Below are positions 44,719 through 53,795 of a stretch of DNA of 64,000 nucleotides, piece after piece. Both the position numbers and the translations under genes were made by a program. How positions within the stretch are numbered: position 1 is the first letter of the stretch; every line of letters starts with the position of its first letter. The notes under the pieces are model-generated. The model did no database searches. It was not told the origin of the DNA and saw only the letters and a list, made by a program, of their open reading frames with translations. The stretch comes from Tetragenococcus halophilus subsp. flandriensis (GTDB lineage Bacteria; Bacillota; Bacilli; Lactobacillales; Enterococcaceae), in NCBI RefSeq assembly GCF_030161475.1, contig NZ_BSUG01000020.1, positions 59,175-123,174 of the forward strand, given 5' to 3'.

Positions 44719-45252
44719 TTATCTTGTGCTCCTGATCCTTCGATTGATTTCCTTAGTAATACCATTGATCTTTTGATTATCATGGCCCGTTAGATCAATC
44801 ATAATAAAATCATATCCATATTTTTTATTTATTTTTCGATATATACGCTTGTAAAAAACTTCTTTCTTTAAAAAAGTTGCTGGATCGTTCAAATGAACCA
44901 CAATATAAGGTTGTCTATTGGAAACCACTTTGATTTGACTATAAGGGATAAAGCCGGCGCTCATTCCAGTGCTTCTATCGGTTAAACCCTTGTCATCGAT
45001 TTTAAGCGCAGGTTTAAAGGTAATGAGGCATATGAATACAATTAAAGTAGGATAGCCAAAAAATAGACAACCTACTAGCCCAATAATAAGTACAATCAAA
45101 CGAAAAATATAAGTATTTACCGCAGCAGGACTTGCTTGAAAAACATTTAAGGCAGTTAAAACTAGGAAAATGGACACCAGGGTCATCAGAAGTCCTAATA
45201 GAAATATTTTTATTTTTTTAAATAAAGAAGTTCTAAATACTTTTTTGTCCAA
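44719..45252 (-). CDS. small membrane protein, STM3941-like
   Basis: About 177 residues with two N-terminal transmembrane helices (IKIFLLGLLMTLVSIFLVLT; YIFRLIVLIIGLVGCLFFGY) and a C-terminal PH-like domain. That domain contains LKIDDKGLTDRSTGMSAGFI and YIVVHLNDPATFL, the pattern of the STM3941 family. No function is known. The start is TTG at 45252, nine nt after CGGAG, or TTG at 45261. Confidence 0.6.
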   Translation of the reverse strand: MDKKVFRTSLFKKIKIFLLGLLMTLVSIFLVLTALNVFQASPAAVNTYIFRLIVLIIGLVGCLFFGYPTLIVFICLITFKPALKIDDKGLTDRSTGMSAGFIPYSQIKVVSNRQPYIVVHLNDPATFLKKEVFYKRIYRKINKKYGYDFIMIDLTGHDNQKINGITKEINRRIRSTR

Positions 45253-45480
45253 AACATTCAACTCCGAAAAAGGTTTATAGTTGTATTACTTACTATAGCA
45301 AAAGCTGAGGTTACTTAAAAGGCTTTTCAAAATATACTTGCTTGAAAAAGAAATATTGGACGACGAAGTGTTGAGGAAAAAGCGAAACAGATATCAACAG
45401 AGATTGCCAAAGTAAAGTTAAGTTGCTAGTATGAACTACATATGAGTAAAACAAAAATGTTATTTTGAAGGAGTATTTAA

Positions 45481-46812
45481 ATGAGCCAACAAAACTTAGC
45501 AAATCAATCATTGTTTAAAATATTTATGAAATATACCTCATTGGCTGTAATGAGTATGTTGGGTATTTCTTTATTTATTTTAGCAGATACTTACTTTATC
45601 GCTAATGGTGTTGGCGCAGATGGTATTGCCGCCTTGAATATTGTACTTCCAGTGGTCAATACCACACATGGTATCGGTTGGATGATTGGTGTTGGCGGCG
45701 CAACGCCTTTTTCTATTTCAAAGGGACGAAAAGACTATCAAAAAGCTCAATCGCAATTTTCTTTTACAATAGTTATCGCTCTTGTTATATCTTTTATATT
45801 TTGCTTAGTAACCCTTATGTTTGCAGATACAATTCTTGGCTTTTTGGGTGCTAGTGGTCATATTTTTGCTATGTCAAAAAGCTATTACATGGTGCTTGTT
45901 GCTTTTTCTCCGGCGTTTATTATAACTGACACGGTGATTTCTTTTTTGCGAAACGATAATAACCCAAGTTTAGCTATGATAAGTTTACTCATTGGTGGAT
46001 TATTTAATGTTGTCTTTGATTATTTATTTATTATCCAATTAAATATGGAACTATTCGGCTCTGCTGTAGCAACTGTTATTTCACCGATTATTACATTACT
46101 CTTATCAAGCTTGCATTTAAAACATACAGATCGGCAGTTAGCTTTTAGAAAATTTAAAGCGAACATTAATGACATAAAGCGCATATTTTCAATAGGATTT
46201 TCTTCCTTTTTAAATGAGTTTTCTTCAGCTTTAGTTATGTTTTTATTCAATATTGTCATTTTACAAATTGCTGGAAATATTGGCGTTTCCGCTTATGGCA
46301 TCATTGCGAATATAAATATTATGGCAATGGTTATTTTTGCTGGTATTGGTCAAGGTTTTCAACCATTAGTGAGCATCTACTATGGTCAAAGAGAAAAAGA
46401 TACACTGAAAAAGCTGTTAAAATATGGTTTAATATTATCTACAGCTTTTGGTCTGTTCTTTTTTGTAATAGGTTTTGTCTTTTCGGAGAGTATAGTATCT
46501 TTATTCAATAATGAGCAAAATCCGCAATTAGCTCAATTAGCTGAAACAGGCTTACGTTTATATGTATTGTCATTTCTAATCGCTGGTGTAAATTTTACGA
46601 CGATTTATTTTATGGCTGCGGTAGAAAAAGCTCGTCCATCTTTAATAGTGGCTTTGTTACGTGGTTTACTTTTAATACTCCCCGTCCTTTTAGTTATGGC
46701 TCATTTAATGCAGATCACAGGAGTCTGGTTAACAATGCTGGTTGTTGAATCAATTACTATGTTATTTTCTGTGATTATTTTGAAAAGTTATTATAAGCGA
46801 TACCTAGCTTGA
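45481..46812 (+). CDS. MATE-family efflux transporter
   Basis: A 443-residue twelve-helix MATE protein. Typical segments are SLAVMSMLGISLFILADTYF, IGWMIGVGGATPFSISKGRK in the first half and GIIANINIMAMVIFAGIGQG in the second. It exports drugs or metabolites using Na+ or H+. The ATG follows GAAGGAG. It is monocistronic, and no regulator is adjacent. Confidence 0.9.
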   Translation: MSQQNLANQSLFKIFMKYTSLAVMSMLGISLFILADTYFIANGVGADGIAALNIVLPVVNTTHGIGWMIGVGGATPFSISKGRKDYQKAQSQFSFTIVIALVISFIFCLVTLMFADTILGFLGASGHIFAMSKSYYMVLVAFSPAFIITDTVISFLRNDNNPSLAMISLLIGGLFNVVFDYLFIIQLNMELFGSAVATVISPIITLLLSSLHLKHTDRQLAFRKFKANINDIKRIFSIGFSSFLNEFSSALVMFLFNIVILQIAGNIGVSAYGIIANINIMAMVIFAGIGQGFQPLVSIYYGQREKDTLKKLLKYGLILSTAFGLFFFVIGFVFSESIVSLFNNEQNPQLAQLAETGLRLYVLSFLIAGVNFTTIYFMAAVEKARPSLIVALLRGLLLILPVLLVMAHLMQITGVWLTMLVVESITMLFSVIILKSYYKRYLA

Positions 46813-46859
46813 TAACAATACAGACTTGAGAATATCAACTCTCTTATTACCGGCTTAAC

Positions 46860-48158
46860 CTACATTTTGTCAAATTTATTATTATTCTCCAGAAAAGTAA
46901 GAATTTGTCTCCAAGAATCTTTTGCTGCTTCTACGTTTCCCTGCTTTGTGCCACCAAATGTCATAATCATTTTTCCGCCTATATTCATGAAAATATTCGC
47001 AGGTAGATTGACGAAGCTATACGGAAATGATAAGAAATGTCCTGCATTTTTGTAATATAAGTAACGATTACGTCGTGATGTCTTTATATTTTTAAGTTCA
47101 TTTTCCATTAGTTTTACATAATGATTTGAAGGCCATAATTGATCATCTTTTCCAGCGATAAACATCACGGGTACCCGAATATTTTCCACTGGAATTCTTG
47201 ACTTTTCAGCCCCCTCTTGTTTTTTCAACGTATCATCCCAAATAGACAAATAAGAAATTGGTCTTTTCATAATCCAGTTCTTTAACATAGAACTGATAGT
47301 GCTAAAACGAAACTTAAATTTAATATATGTTAAAGCTTGCTGCTTAATCATCCATGAAGGTACAGAAGTAAAAATGCCATTTTTCATCCCAGGAGTCACA
47401 TAAGCACTAGGAGCACTGACTATAATTGATCGGTAGTCATCAAATCGTGCCCCTAAAAGCAAAGCGAGCTCTCCACCTCTTGAATGCCCAATTAAATTTA
47501 TATCTCCATTTACACGTGGATGAGCTTTTAACCAGCTTGTTGCTTCCTGAAAATACTCTAATGGAATATTCTCAAGGTTTTTAGGTAAACCTTCTACACC
47601 GAAATAAGGCAGTGCAAATGTCGTATACCCTTTAGAAGCTAATAAAGCTGCTGCGTGTTCTTGCATCCCACCATCTGAACCACTTAATATCAAAACAGCA
47701 GGATATTCTCCATTTTGTTTTGGATAAAACAGACTACCACTTAACCGTTCATGTTGAATATGTTCTTTTATGATATTATCCATATAAAAATATCTGTTAA
47801 GCGTTACAGCATCAACTTTTTTCCCTTCTACTTGCAAATCTAAATTAATGGAAATTTTATCAGCACTACTTTTTTCAAAATAATCATCTAGACTAGAACC
47901 AACATGTTTCATAGACCAAAATAAACCGGAAACATCAGCTTCACTATAGCTACCTGCTATTGGTTGTTGTGAAGATACGTTAACCGTCCCCTCACTATTT
48001 GCAATAAAGCTTGCATAGGAACTAAACTTCTTTTGCTTTTCATCATATGTCGAAGCATAGATAGTTACTTCTTCGCTTTTCTTACATCCAGTAACCTTGA
48101 TTGCTAATTCTTCATCAATATATGAATAAATTGAACTAACTTGCAATTTAGCTGTCAT
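46860..48158 (-). CDS. acyl-CoA thioesterase/BAAT-like alpha/beta hydrolase
   Basis: A 432-residue protein with an N-terminal beta domain (VSSIYSYIDEELAIKVTGCK, PIAGSYSEADVSGLFWSMKH) and a C-terminal alpha/beta hydrolase of the BAAT group. The nucleophile is in LIGHSRGGELALLLG (Ser), the acid in FIAGKDDQLWPSNHY (Asp) and the base in KNAGHFLSFPYSF (His). Members hydrolyse or transfer acyl-CoA. The bacterial substrate is unknown. The ATG follows AAAGGAG. It converges with the MATE gene. Confidence 0.85.
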   Translation of the reverse strand: MTAKLQVSSIYSYIDEELAIKVTGCKKSEEVTIYASTYDEKQKKFSSYASFIANSEGTVNVSSQQPIAGSYSEADVSGLFWSMKHVGSSLDDYFEKSSADKISINLDLQVEGKKVDAVTLNRYFYMDNIIKEHIQHERLSGSLFYPKQNGEYPAVLILSGSDGGMQEHAAALLASKGYTTFALPYFGVEGLPKNLENIPLEYFQEATSWLKAHPRVNGDINLIGHSRGGELALLLGARFDDYRSIIVSAPSAYVTPGMKNGIFTSVPSWMIKQQALTYIKFKFRFSTISSMLKNWIMKRPISYLSIWDDTLKKQEGAEKSRIPVENIRVPVMFIAGKDDQLWPSNHYVKLMENELKNIKTSRRNRYLYYKNAGHFLSFPYSFVNLPANIFMNIGGKMIMTFGGTKQGNVEAAKDSWRQILTFLENNNKFDKM

Positions 48159-48337
48159 AAGTTCTCCTTTGATAAAAATATCTTCCTCAATAACGCTTAT
48201 ATGCTGTGAACAAACTATGAGATTGCTTTAATTGTATCACATGAAAAGGTTAGTTAATGATAACAAAATAAAAAAGCTTTCCTTAAAACGAGAGAATTTA
48301 TAATTAAATAGTTCTTATAATGTCCAGTAAAAAAGCG

Positions 48338-48368
48338 TAAAAAAACCCAAGAAAACATTCCTTGAGTC
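48338..48368 (-). terminator. terminator of the metallophosphoesterase gene
   Basis: Minus-strand ACTCAAGGAA and TTCTTGGGT pair across a 4-nt loop and are followed by seven T. Confidence 0.75.
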
Positions 48369-48386
48369 TTTCTGCTCTTTGCACGT

Positions 48387-48953
48387 TCACATTTTTCGTT
48401 TTTCTTCTAGCAACTTTACTGCTTCATTCCAGTTAATTGGTTGACCAAACGGACGGTTTCCAGTTTCTGGTGAATCAACCCCGACATTTAAACAGGATTC
48501 TTTATCTACAGTCTTCCCATGAATATGACCGTGAAAGTTCCGTCTTTTTACAGACTGATACCCTAGATCCATTGGGTAGTGTGTCAAATAGTATTCTTTC
48601 TTATTTTCTTTAATAATGAGACCCACTTCATGAAAGATAAATTTCTTTCCCTTTGCATACTTATAATTCCCGCGTTCTAACCAATTAAATGTTATCTGGT
48701 CATCATGATTTCCTTTGACAAAAACGATTTTTCCGTTTAATCGTTTCAAGAGCTCAAATAATGGACGGTTACTCATTTTCACGGCAATGTCACCTAAGTG
48801 ATAAACTGTATCTTCACCGCCTACTTTATTATTCCAATTTCGAATAATAGTCTCATTCATTTCTTCAATTGACTTAAAATGACCTCTTGTCTCTTTACAA
48901 CTATTTAAAATACTAGGGTGATTAAAATGTGTATCTGCTGTAATAAATCGCAC
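48387..48953 (-). CDS. calcineurin-like metallophosphoesterase
   Basis: About 188 residues. The metal motifs are FITADTHFNHPSIL (Asp, His), VYHLGDIAV (GD), VKGNHDDQ (GNHD) and a C-terminal HGHIHGK. It resembles the lambda phosphatase/YfcE-type group acting on small phosphoesters. GTG at 48953 is preferred (after GAGGTG); the longer ATG-start frame to 49004 lacks a ribosome site. The substrate is unknown. Confidence 0.85.
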   Translation of the reverse strand: MRFITADTHFNHPSILNSCKETRGHFKSIEEMNETIIRNWNNKVGGEDTVYHLGDIAVKMSNRPLFELLKRLNGKIVFVKGNHDDQITFNWLERGNYKYAKGKKFIFHEVGLIIKENKKEYYLTHYPMDLGYQSVKRRNFHGHIHGKTVDKESCLNVGVDSPETGNRPFGQPINWNEAVKLLEEKRKM

Positions 48954-49024
48954 GATTAGAAACACCTCGCTAAACAAAACATAATTATCGTTCAAAATCA
49001 TCAACTAAATCAATTTAAGGATTA

Positions 49025-49102
49025 TTAGCCATAATAACCTGCTTTAATTTTTTCTATAAATTCTTCCTTCGTTTGTTCACCGTCAAATCGCTTTTTACAA
49101 TC
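49025..49102 (-). pseudogene. C-terminal remnant of an unidentified protein
   Basis: The minus strand reads DCKKRFDGEQTKEEFIEKIK followed by AGYYG and a stop, with no start codon or ribosome site. The protein-like charge pattern suggests the tail of a lost gene, but it is too short for identification. Confidence 0.25.
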
Positions 49103-49153
49103 AATCTTTACCGCCTATACTTTTCTAAGCCTCTTATTTATTTTGATAGCTCT

Positions 49154-49190
49154 ACACAAAAACACCACCATTTCTAACAAATGATAGTGT
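49154..49190 (-). terminator. terminator of divIC
   Basis: Minus-strand ACACTATCATTT and AAATGGTGGTGT form a 12-bp stem with G-U pairs, followed by TTTTTGTG. Confidence 0.65.
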
Positions 49191-49200
49191 TCACTGTATT

Positions 49201-49653
49201 TCATTTATCTTCATTTTCTTCAGATTCTTCATCTTGGGTTTCTTCTTTTTCTTCTTCAATCATTCTTTGATAATCCGGCGTCTCATCTTCTGGGAAACTA
49301 AAGACGATCTCATTATCTTGGGTTAAGTAATACTCACTGCGAGCTAACTTTGCCAAATATTCCTCATCATTTAATAACCCAACATAATACTCCAGCTCTT
49401 CTTGATGCAACTCTAGCTCTTCTAGTTCTTGAAGAGCCACTTCTTTTTCTTCCTCCAATGCATGTGCGCGAATCATATTTCGAACCAAAGGAAAAGAAGT
49501 CAAAGCTACTAAAATCATGCCACAAACAATGATAACAGTCATACGATGTTTAAAAAACGTACGCTGCCTTTTCTCGATCATTGCTTGTTTGGTTTTTTCT
49601 TTTGTGTAAGTGTTGTTTAGATGAGTGATTGACGGTTTATTAGGATTCTTCAT
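49201..49653 (-). CDS. divIC: septum formation initiator DivIC
   Basis: About 150 residues: a basic cytosolic N-terminus, one transmembrane helix (MTVIIVCGMILVALTSFPLV), a leucine-zipper coiled coil (LEEEKEVALQELEELELHQE) and an acidic tail. The pattern YYVGLLNDEEYLAKLARSEY before the tail is typical. It stabilises FtsL/DivIB at the division site. It is normally found upstream of tilS-hprT-ftsH; here it stands alone. The start is ATG at 49653 or GTG at 49659. Confidence 0.82.
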   Translation of the reverse strand: MKNPNKPSITHLNNTYTKEKTKQAMIEKRQRTFFKHRMTVIIVCGMILVALTSFPLVRNMIRAHALEEEKEVALQELEELELHQEELEYYVGLLNDEEYLAKLARSEYYLTQDNEIVFSFPEDETPDYQRMIEEEKEETQDEESEENEDK

Positions 49654-49852
49654 AGCCACTCTATCCTTTATGTACTCTTTTTTGATTACTATCGTTATGT
49701 GACAAATTATACCAGTAAAAAAATGGTTTTTGCTAATAAAAAAATCATCTCAAATAAAAATATAGCCCCCAGCACTTAAAACTGTATAAAGAAGGTCTGA
49801 TTCATTCCCCTGAACGAAAATATGATTATTAATAAAATATATCCTATCACTA

Positions 49853-49893
49853 TTGACTGACTTGGTCAATTCCCATATAATTAAATTGACCAA
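49853..49893 (+). promoter_or_regulatory. promoter and operator of the first TetR-ABC locus
   Basis: TTGACT (49853-49858) and TATAAT (49876-49881) are spaced by 17 bp. An inverted repeat, TTGGTCAATT (49862-49871) and AATTGACCAA (49884-49893), covers the spacer and -10, the usual layout of a self-repressing TetR operator. Confidence 0.75.
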
Positions 49894-49931
49894 TGTAGTC
49901 AACAAAACTATATAGAGAAAAGGAATTTTTT

Positions 49932-50543
49932 ATGAACGAAGCATTTTTTAATATGGACCCGAAGAAACAAGAACGTGTTATCAACGCGGCTTTGAAAGAA
50001 TTTGCAGCCAAAGGCTATAAGCATGCATCGACGAATGAAATAGTAAAAGAAGCAAATATTTCGAAAGGTTTATTATTTCACTATTTTAAAGGAAAGGAAG
50101 AACTGTATTTATATATTTCAAATTACAGCTTTCAGATTATTGAAAAAATATTTGAAATAACTGATTTAAATGAAAAAGATCTGTTCAAAAGAATCGAAGC
50201 AATAGGCATTGCAAAATTTCAGATAGAAAAAAGATTCCCTCGAGTATTTGACTTCCTATTATCTACAGCTAAAGAAGATACAACTGAAATCAATGAAAAA
50301 AATAAAAATAGAATTAATTTAATCTATAGGGAAAGTCTTGAAGTATTATATGAAAATATAGATTATTCTAAATTCAAAGACGAGGTGGATATAAAAAAAG
50401 CAATTGATATTTTGACTTGGACGTTGCTCGGATATGGGAATCGTGCTATAGAAGAACTAGATTCACTCGAAAAAGTCATAGAAAGTTATTTAAAAGAATG
50501 GAAACAGTATTCTGAAATTTTACAAAAAGCTTTTTACAAATAG
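49932..50543 (+). CDS. TetR-family repressor of the adjacent ABC exporter
   Basis: A 203-residue TetR regulator. The helix-turn-helix is ALKEFAAKGYKHASTNEIVK followed by EANISKGLLFHYFKGKEELY. The C-terminal ligand domain contains FQIEKRFPRVFDFL and ILTWTLLGYGNRAIEEL, matching the second TetR at 60.8 kb in architecture. It lies 11 nt upstream of the ATPase gene. It most likely represses this operon at the palindrome in its own promoter and is released by an exported toxic compound. Confidence 0.9.
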   Translation: MNEAFFNMDPKKQERVINAALKEFAAKGYKHASTNEIVKEANISKGLLFHYFKGKEELYLYISNYSFQIIEKIFEITDLNEKDLFKRIEAIGIAKFQIEKRFPRVFDFLLSTAKEDTTEINEKNKNRINLIYRESLEVLYENIDYSKFKDEVDIKKAIDILTWTLLGYGNRAIEELDSLEKVIESYLKEWKQYSEILQKAFYK

Positions 50544-50554
50544 GAGGTTTTATT

Positions 50555-51433
50555 GTGAGCATAGTAGAAGTAAACAATTTGAAGAAAAAGTTTAGAAAAT
50601 TTGAAGTATTAGAAGATATAACTTTTTCAGTGAATGCTGGGGAAATTTCAGGATTTATAGGACCTAATGGAGCGGGCAAATCAACAACAATCCGTACTCT
50701 ATTAGGAATGATTAAAGCAAGTGATGGAAAAGCAAAAATTTTTGGGAAAGATGTATGGAAAGATCGAAGAGAAATTCATAAAAGAATTTCTTATGTGCCA
50801 GGGGATGTAGCACTTTGGCATAATCTATCCGGCGGAGAAATTATAGATATTTTTATGAAACTACATGGAAGCGGAAACAAAGAAAAACGTAACACATTAA
50901 TTAATCGCTTTGAGTTGGACCCAAAGAAAAAAGCAAAAAGCTATTCAACAGGAAACAAACAAAAAGTTGCTTTAATTTCGGCATTATCTGTCGATTCTGA
51001 TTTATATATATTTGATGAACCAAGCTCTGGACTGGACCCTTTGATGGAAACTATTTTCCAAGAAGAAGTTGAAAAATTAAAAAAAGAAGGAAAAGCAATC
51101 TTACTATCTTCTCACATTTTAAGTGAAGTAGAGCGATTAGCTGATAAGATTATTATTATCCGAAAAGGAAAAATCGTAGAAAGTGGTTCATTAGATGATA
51201 TGCACCATTTAACCCGCTCAATAGTAACTTTAGAATCAAATAATGATGTTTCCGAATTATCTTCTCTTGATGGAGTTCATGATTTTAAACAAGAAAATAA
51301 AAGCACTACATTCTCGGTGGATAATGAACATATGAATAAAATACTTTATGAGACTTCTAAGCTTGATGTCAAAAAATTTGAAGTCGCGCCTCCTAAATTA
51401 GAAGATGTATTTATTCGTTACTATGAAAGATAA
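50555..51433 (+). CDS. ABC exporter ATPase subunit (locus 1)
   Basis: A 292-residue ATPase with Walker A GPNGAGKST (residues 36-44), a variant signature STGNKQKVAL and Walker B LYIFDEPSSGLDP. The family resembles ATPases paired with large 12-helix permeases labelled exporters of polyketide antibiotics (COG3559). It energises efflux of a hydrophobic compound, as yet unknown. GTG start after GGAGG. It overlaps only the upstream extension of the permease frame; the real permease start is 23 nt downstream. Confidence 0.9.
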   Translation: MSIVEVNNLKKKFRKFEVLEDITFSVNAGEISGFIGPNGAGKSTTIRTLLGMIKASDGKAKIFGKDVWKDRREIHKRISYVPGDVALWHNLSGGEIIDIFMKLHGSGNKEKRNTLINRFELDPKKKAKSYSTGNKQKVALISALSVDSDLYIFDEPSSGLDPLMETIFQEEVEKLKKEGKAILLSSHILSEVERLADKIIIIRKGKIVESGSLDDMHHLTRSIVTLESNNDVSELSSLDGVHDFKQENKSTTFSVDNEHMNKILYETSKLDVKKFEVAPPKLEDVFIRYYER

Positions 51434-51455
51434 AAGTGGAAAAGTAGGTGAAAGA

Positions 51456-53072
51456 ATGAGTGAAAAATTTGCAGATTGGGAAAAACTATTTATATTTTAT
51501 TTAAAACGTGATTGGAAAAAAATTTTACTTTGGATTATCTTTCTAGGTTTATTTGCTGGAGGCTTTGTTCCTGCAGTTGAAGCAACCGCCGAAGATCAAG
51601 GACTAATCGCTATGTATAAAATTTTGCGAAACCCTTCTATGACAGCTATTGTCGGCGCGCCACCTGTAGAAACAGCAGCCCACTATACCTTAGGTGCATT
51701 GTATTCTCATAATATGTTATTGTTCTCTTCATTATTTTTTTCTATTATAAGTATTTTACATGTGATCAGTCATACTAAAAAAGAAGAAGACCAGGGACTT
51801 ACGGAGTACATCAGTTCATTTAAAGTTGGTCGTCAAGCGAATTCCTTTTCAGTGTTAATAGAAACTATTTTCATTAATACTCTATTGATCCCAGTTATTG
51901 GAGGGGTTATGCTTAATTTCATCTCAGACTCAATCACTGTTGAAGGTATCTTTTTGTATGCCAGTTCACTAGCTATGGCAGGTATTATGGGAGCAGCACT
52001 TGCTTTAGTTATGGCGCAAATCTTTCCTAGTTCAGCAGGTGCAACTGGAGCATCATTAAGTATCTTGGGAATTGTGTACGTTATCCGTGGAATAACTGAT
52101 ATAACAAATACAGATTTATCAATGTTAAATCCGATGGGATGGATTTATTTAACACGACCTTTTACTGAAAATAATTGGTTATATTTAAGTTTTGGTATTA
52201 TCTTTTTTTTGATAGTATCTGTCATTGCTTTTGCCCTTGAAAGTAGAAGAGATATAAATACCGGGTATTTACCTGAAAACCAAGGAAAGACAAAAGCAAG
52301 TAGATCACTATTGTCAGTACTCGGGTTATTTTTCAGATTAAACAGAGGAATTATTATAAGCTGGTTCTTAGTATTTATTTTTCTAGGTGTTGCTTATGGT
52401 TCGATCTATGGAGACTTACAAGTATTTGTTGAAAGTAATGAATTTATAGCTGAAATATTCAGCTTTGAAGAGTCATCGATTGAAGACCACTATACAAAAA
52501 CGATTATTATGGTATTAGTCAGTCTTGTTTCGATTTTACCAATAATTATCATTAATAGGTTATTTACTGAAGAAAGGCAATTGCGTTTAAATCAACTGTT
52601 CTCCACAAAAGTAACTCGAGCTCGTTTCTATTGGACAAATATAATATTGGGTATTTTTACTGGCTTTATCGGGGTAGGGTTAGTTTCAGGCTTTCTTGGA
52701 GTCACGGGACTCACAGTAATGAAAGGAGGAGGGAATAGTTCGATAACTTTCAGTGATTTTTTAGCTACAGGCTACAATCAATTAACTACTTTATTATTTA
52801 TCGCAGGACTGACAGCTATTCTTTTAGGATGGTTGCCTAAATTAAGTGTATTACCTTATATTTATTTAGGTTATTCTACTATAATTAATTTTGGTAATCT
52901 TGTGACTTTTCCTAAATGGATGGAAAATGTAGCAATCCAAACCTGGATACCAGATATGCCTACGGAAGATTTTAACGGAACAATTTTTATTATAATCATA
53001 GGGATCAGTCTGGTTATGATCGTCATTGGTTACATTGGTTATAACCGAAGAAATTTAATCGAAGAATATTAA
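51456..53072 (+). CDS. ABC exporter permease, 12-helix type (locus 1)
   Basis: About 538 residues with roughly twelve membrane helices in two halves. It begins MSEKFADWEKLFIFYLKRDW and includes FPSSAGATGASLSILGIVYV. The start at 51456 follows GTAGGTGAAAG; the longer frame from 51405 begins inside the ATPase gene. The protein parallels the permease at 58.3-59.9 kb in length and order, so the two loci are related. It forms the membrane pore of a drug or peptide exporter. Confidence 0.88.
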   Translation: MSEKFADWEKLFIFYLKRDWKKILLWIIFLGLFAGGFVPAVEATAEDQGLIAMYKILRNPSMTAIVGAPPVETAAHYTLGALYSHNMLLFSSLFFSIISILHVISHTKKEEDQGLTEYISSFKVGRQANSFSVLIETIFINTLLIPVIGGVMLNFISDSITVEGIFLYASSLAMAGIMGAALALVMAQIFPSSAGATGASLSILGIVYVIRGITDITNTDLSMLNPMGWIYLTRPFTENNWLYLSFGIIFFLIVSVIAFALESRRDINTGYLPENQGKTKASRSLLSVLGLFFRLNRGIIISWFLVFIFLGVAYGSIYGDLQVFVESNEFIAEIFSFEESSIEDHYTKTIIMVLVSLVSILPIIIINRLFTEERQLRLNQLFSTKVTRARFYWTNIILGIFTGFIGVGLVSGFLGVTGLTVMKGGGNSSITFSDFLATGYNQLTTLLFIAGLTAILLGWLPKLSVLPYIYLGYSTIINFGNLVTFPKWMENVAIQTWIPDMPTEDFNGTIFIIIIGISLVMIVIGYIGYNRRNLIEEY

Positions 53073-53172
53073 TATATAATATAAACCTCAGGTTTCATAT
53101 CCATAAAACTTTATTCCTATCGTTTAACATGAAAATGAATTCAACTAATTTTATATAAAATTGCATAGAAAA

Positions 53173-53224
53173 CACCTCTCTTTGGTAAAATGCAAGCATC
53201 GGCCCGACATTCCAAGGAGAGGTG
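53173..53224 (+). repeat. inverted repeat masking a ribosome site
   Basis: CACCTCTCTTTGG (53173-53185) and CCAAGGAGAGGTG (53212-53224) are 13-bp arms with one mismatch. The right arm is a Shine-Dalgarno sequence ending directly at an ATG (53225). A possible TAAAAT lies between the arms. Confidence 0.5.
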
Positions 53225-53266
53225 ATGGTTAATAGTATGTTTTGTCTTTTTATACGCCTGTATTAA
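53225..53266 (+). pseudogene. tiny frame behind a strong ribosome site (toxin-like relic?)
   Basis: ATG at 53225 opens a frame of only 13 codons (MVNSMFCLFIRLY). A +1 frame continues with hydrophobic residues, suggesting a frameshifted small hydrophobic peptide. The layout (perfect ribosome site, tiny hydrophobic frame, terminator at 53418) resembles type I toxin loci, but I cannot match a family. Low confidence. Confidence 0.25.
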
Positions 53267-53417
53267 TTACTGTATAGCATACAGCCAAGGTTTCAGCTAA
53301 TAGTTATCCCCTTACATCACGCTATATTGTGTAAGATAGACGTAAAAAATAGACGTAAGGAATTTTTGATTTTTTTTACAACAAATAAACTAATAAAACA
53401 CCACGAGTACGGTAAAT

Positions 53418-53452
53418 AAGAGTGACTTACTTTTTTGTAGGTCACTCTTTTA
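53418..53452 (+). terminator. hairpin following the toxin-like relic
   Basis: AAGAGTGACTTAC and GTAGGTCACTCTT pair around TTTTTT and are followed by TTATTA on the plus strand. Confidence 0.55.
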
Positions 53453-53492
53453 TTATGCTCTTCGAAAATCCCCAGATTTTCGAAGAGCATAA
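53453..53492. repeat. perfect 18-bp inverted repeat
   Basis: TTATGCTCTTCGAAAATC and GATTTTCGAAGAGCATAA are exact inverted arms around CCCA. The repeat sits exactly where the coding similarity of the VOC gene stops, which suggests a recombination or insertion scar. Confidence 0.8.
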
Positions 53493-53775
53493 CAAGTGCC
53501 ATCAACTCATCCACTTCATTCTTTAATTTCATATTACATGCCAAGGTTATCCCCGAAAAGCCATCCTTTGATAGTATCGCTGGCTTCATAGCGCTAATGT
53601 CCTTTGCCAGCTCTTCAATCGGATAAAGTTCTAGCTTGCTTCCCTGATTATTGAAGAAGACAATAAGTGGCTTGCTTTCCTTTTTATTCGTTTGAAAGCC
53701 AATTCCTTTATTAAAAGCCAGTGACTCTTTTATATCCTTTACGCCTAAACAAATCAGATTTACATGATTCATCAT
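53490..53775 (-). pseudogene. truncated VOC (glyoxalase-like) protein
   Basis: The frame opens with MNHVNLICLGVKDIKESLAF after GAGGAGG and continues with FFNNQGSKLELYPIEELAKD and FSGITLACNMKLKNEVDELM, the first half of a VOC-fold protein. After the 18-bp inverted repeat the frame runs on to a stop at 53317 without family similarity, so the second metal-binding half is lost. A full-length relative would have about 140 residues. Confidence 0.7.
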
Positions 53776-53795
53776 TGCGTGACCTCCTCAGCAAC

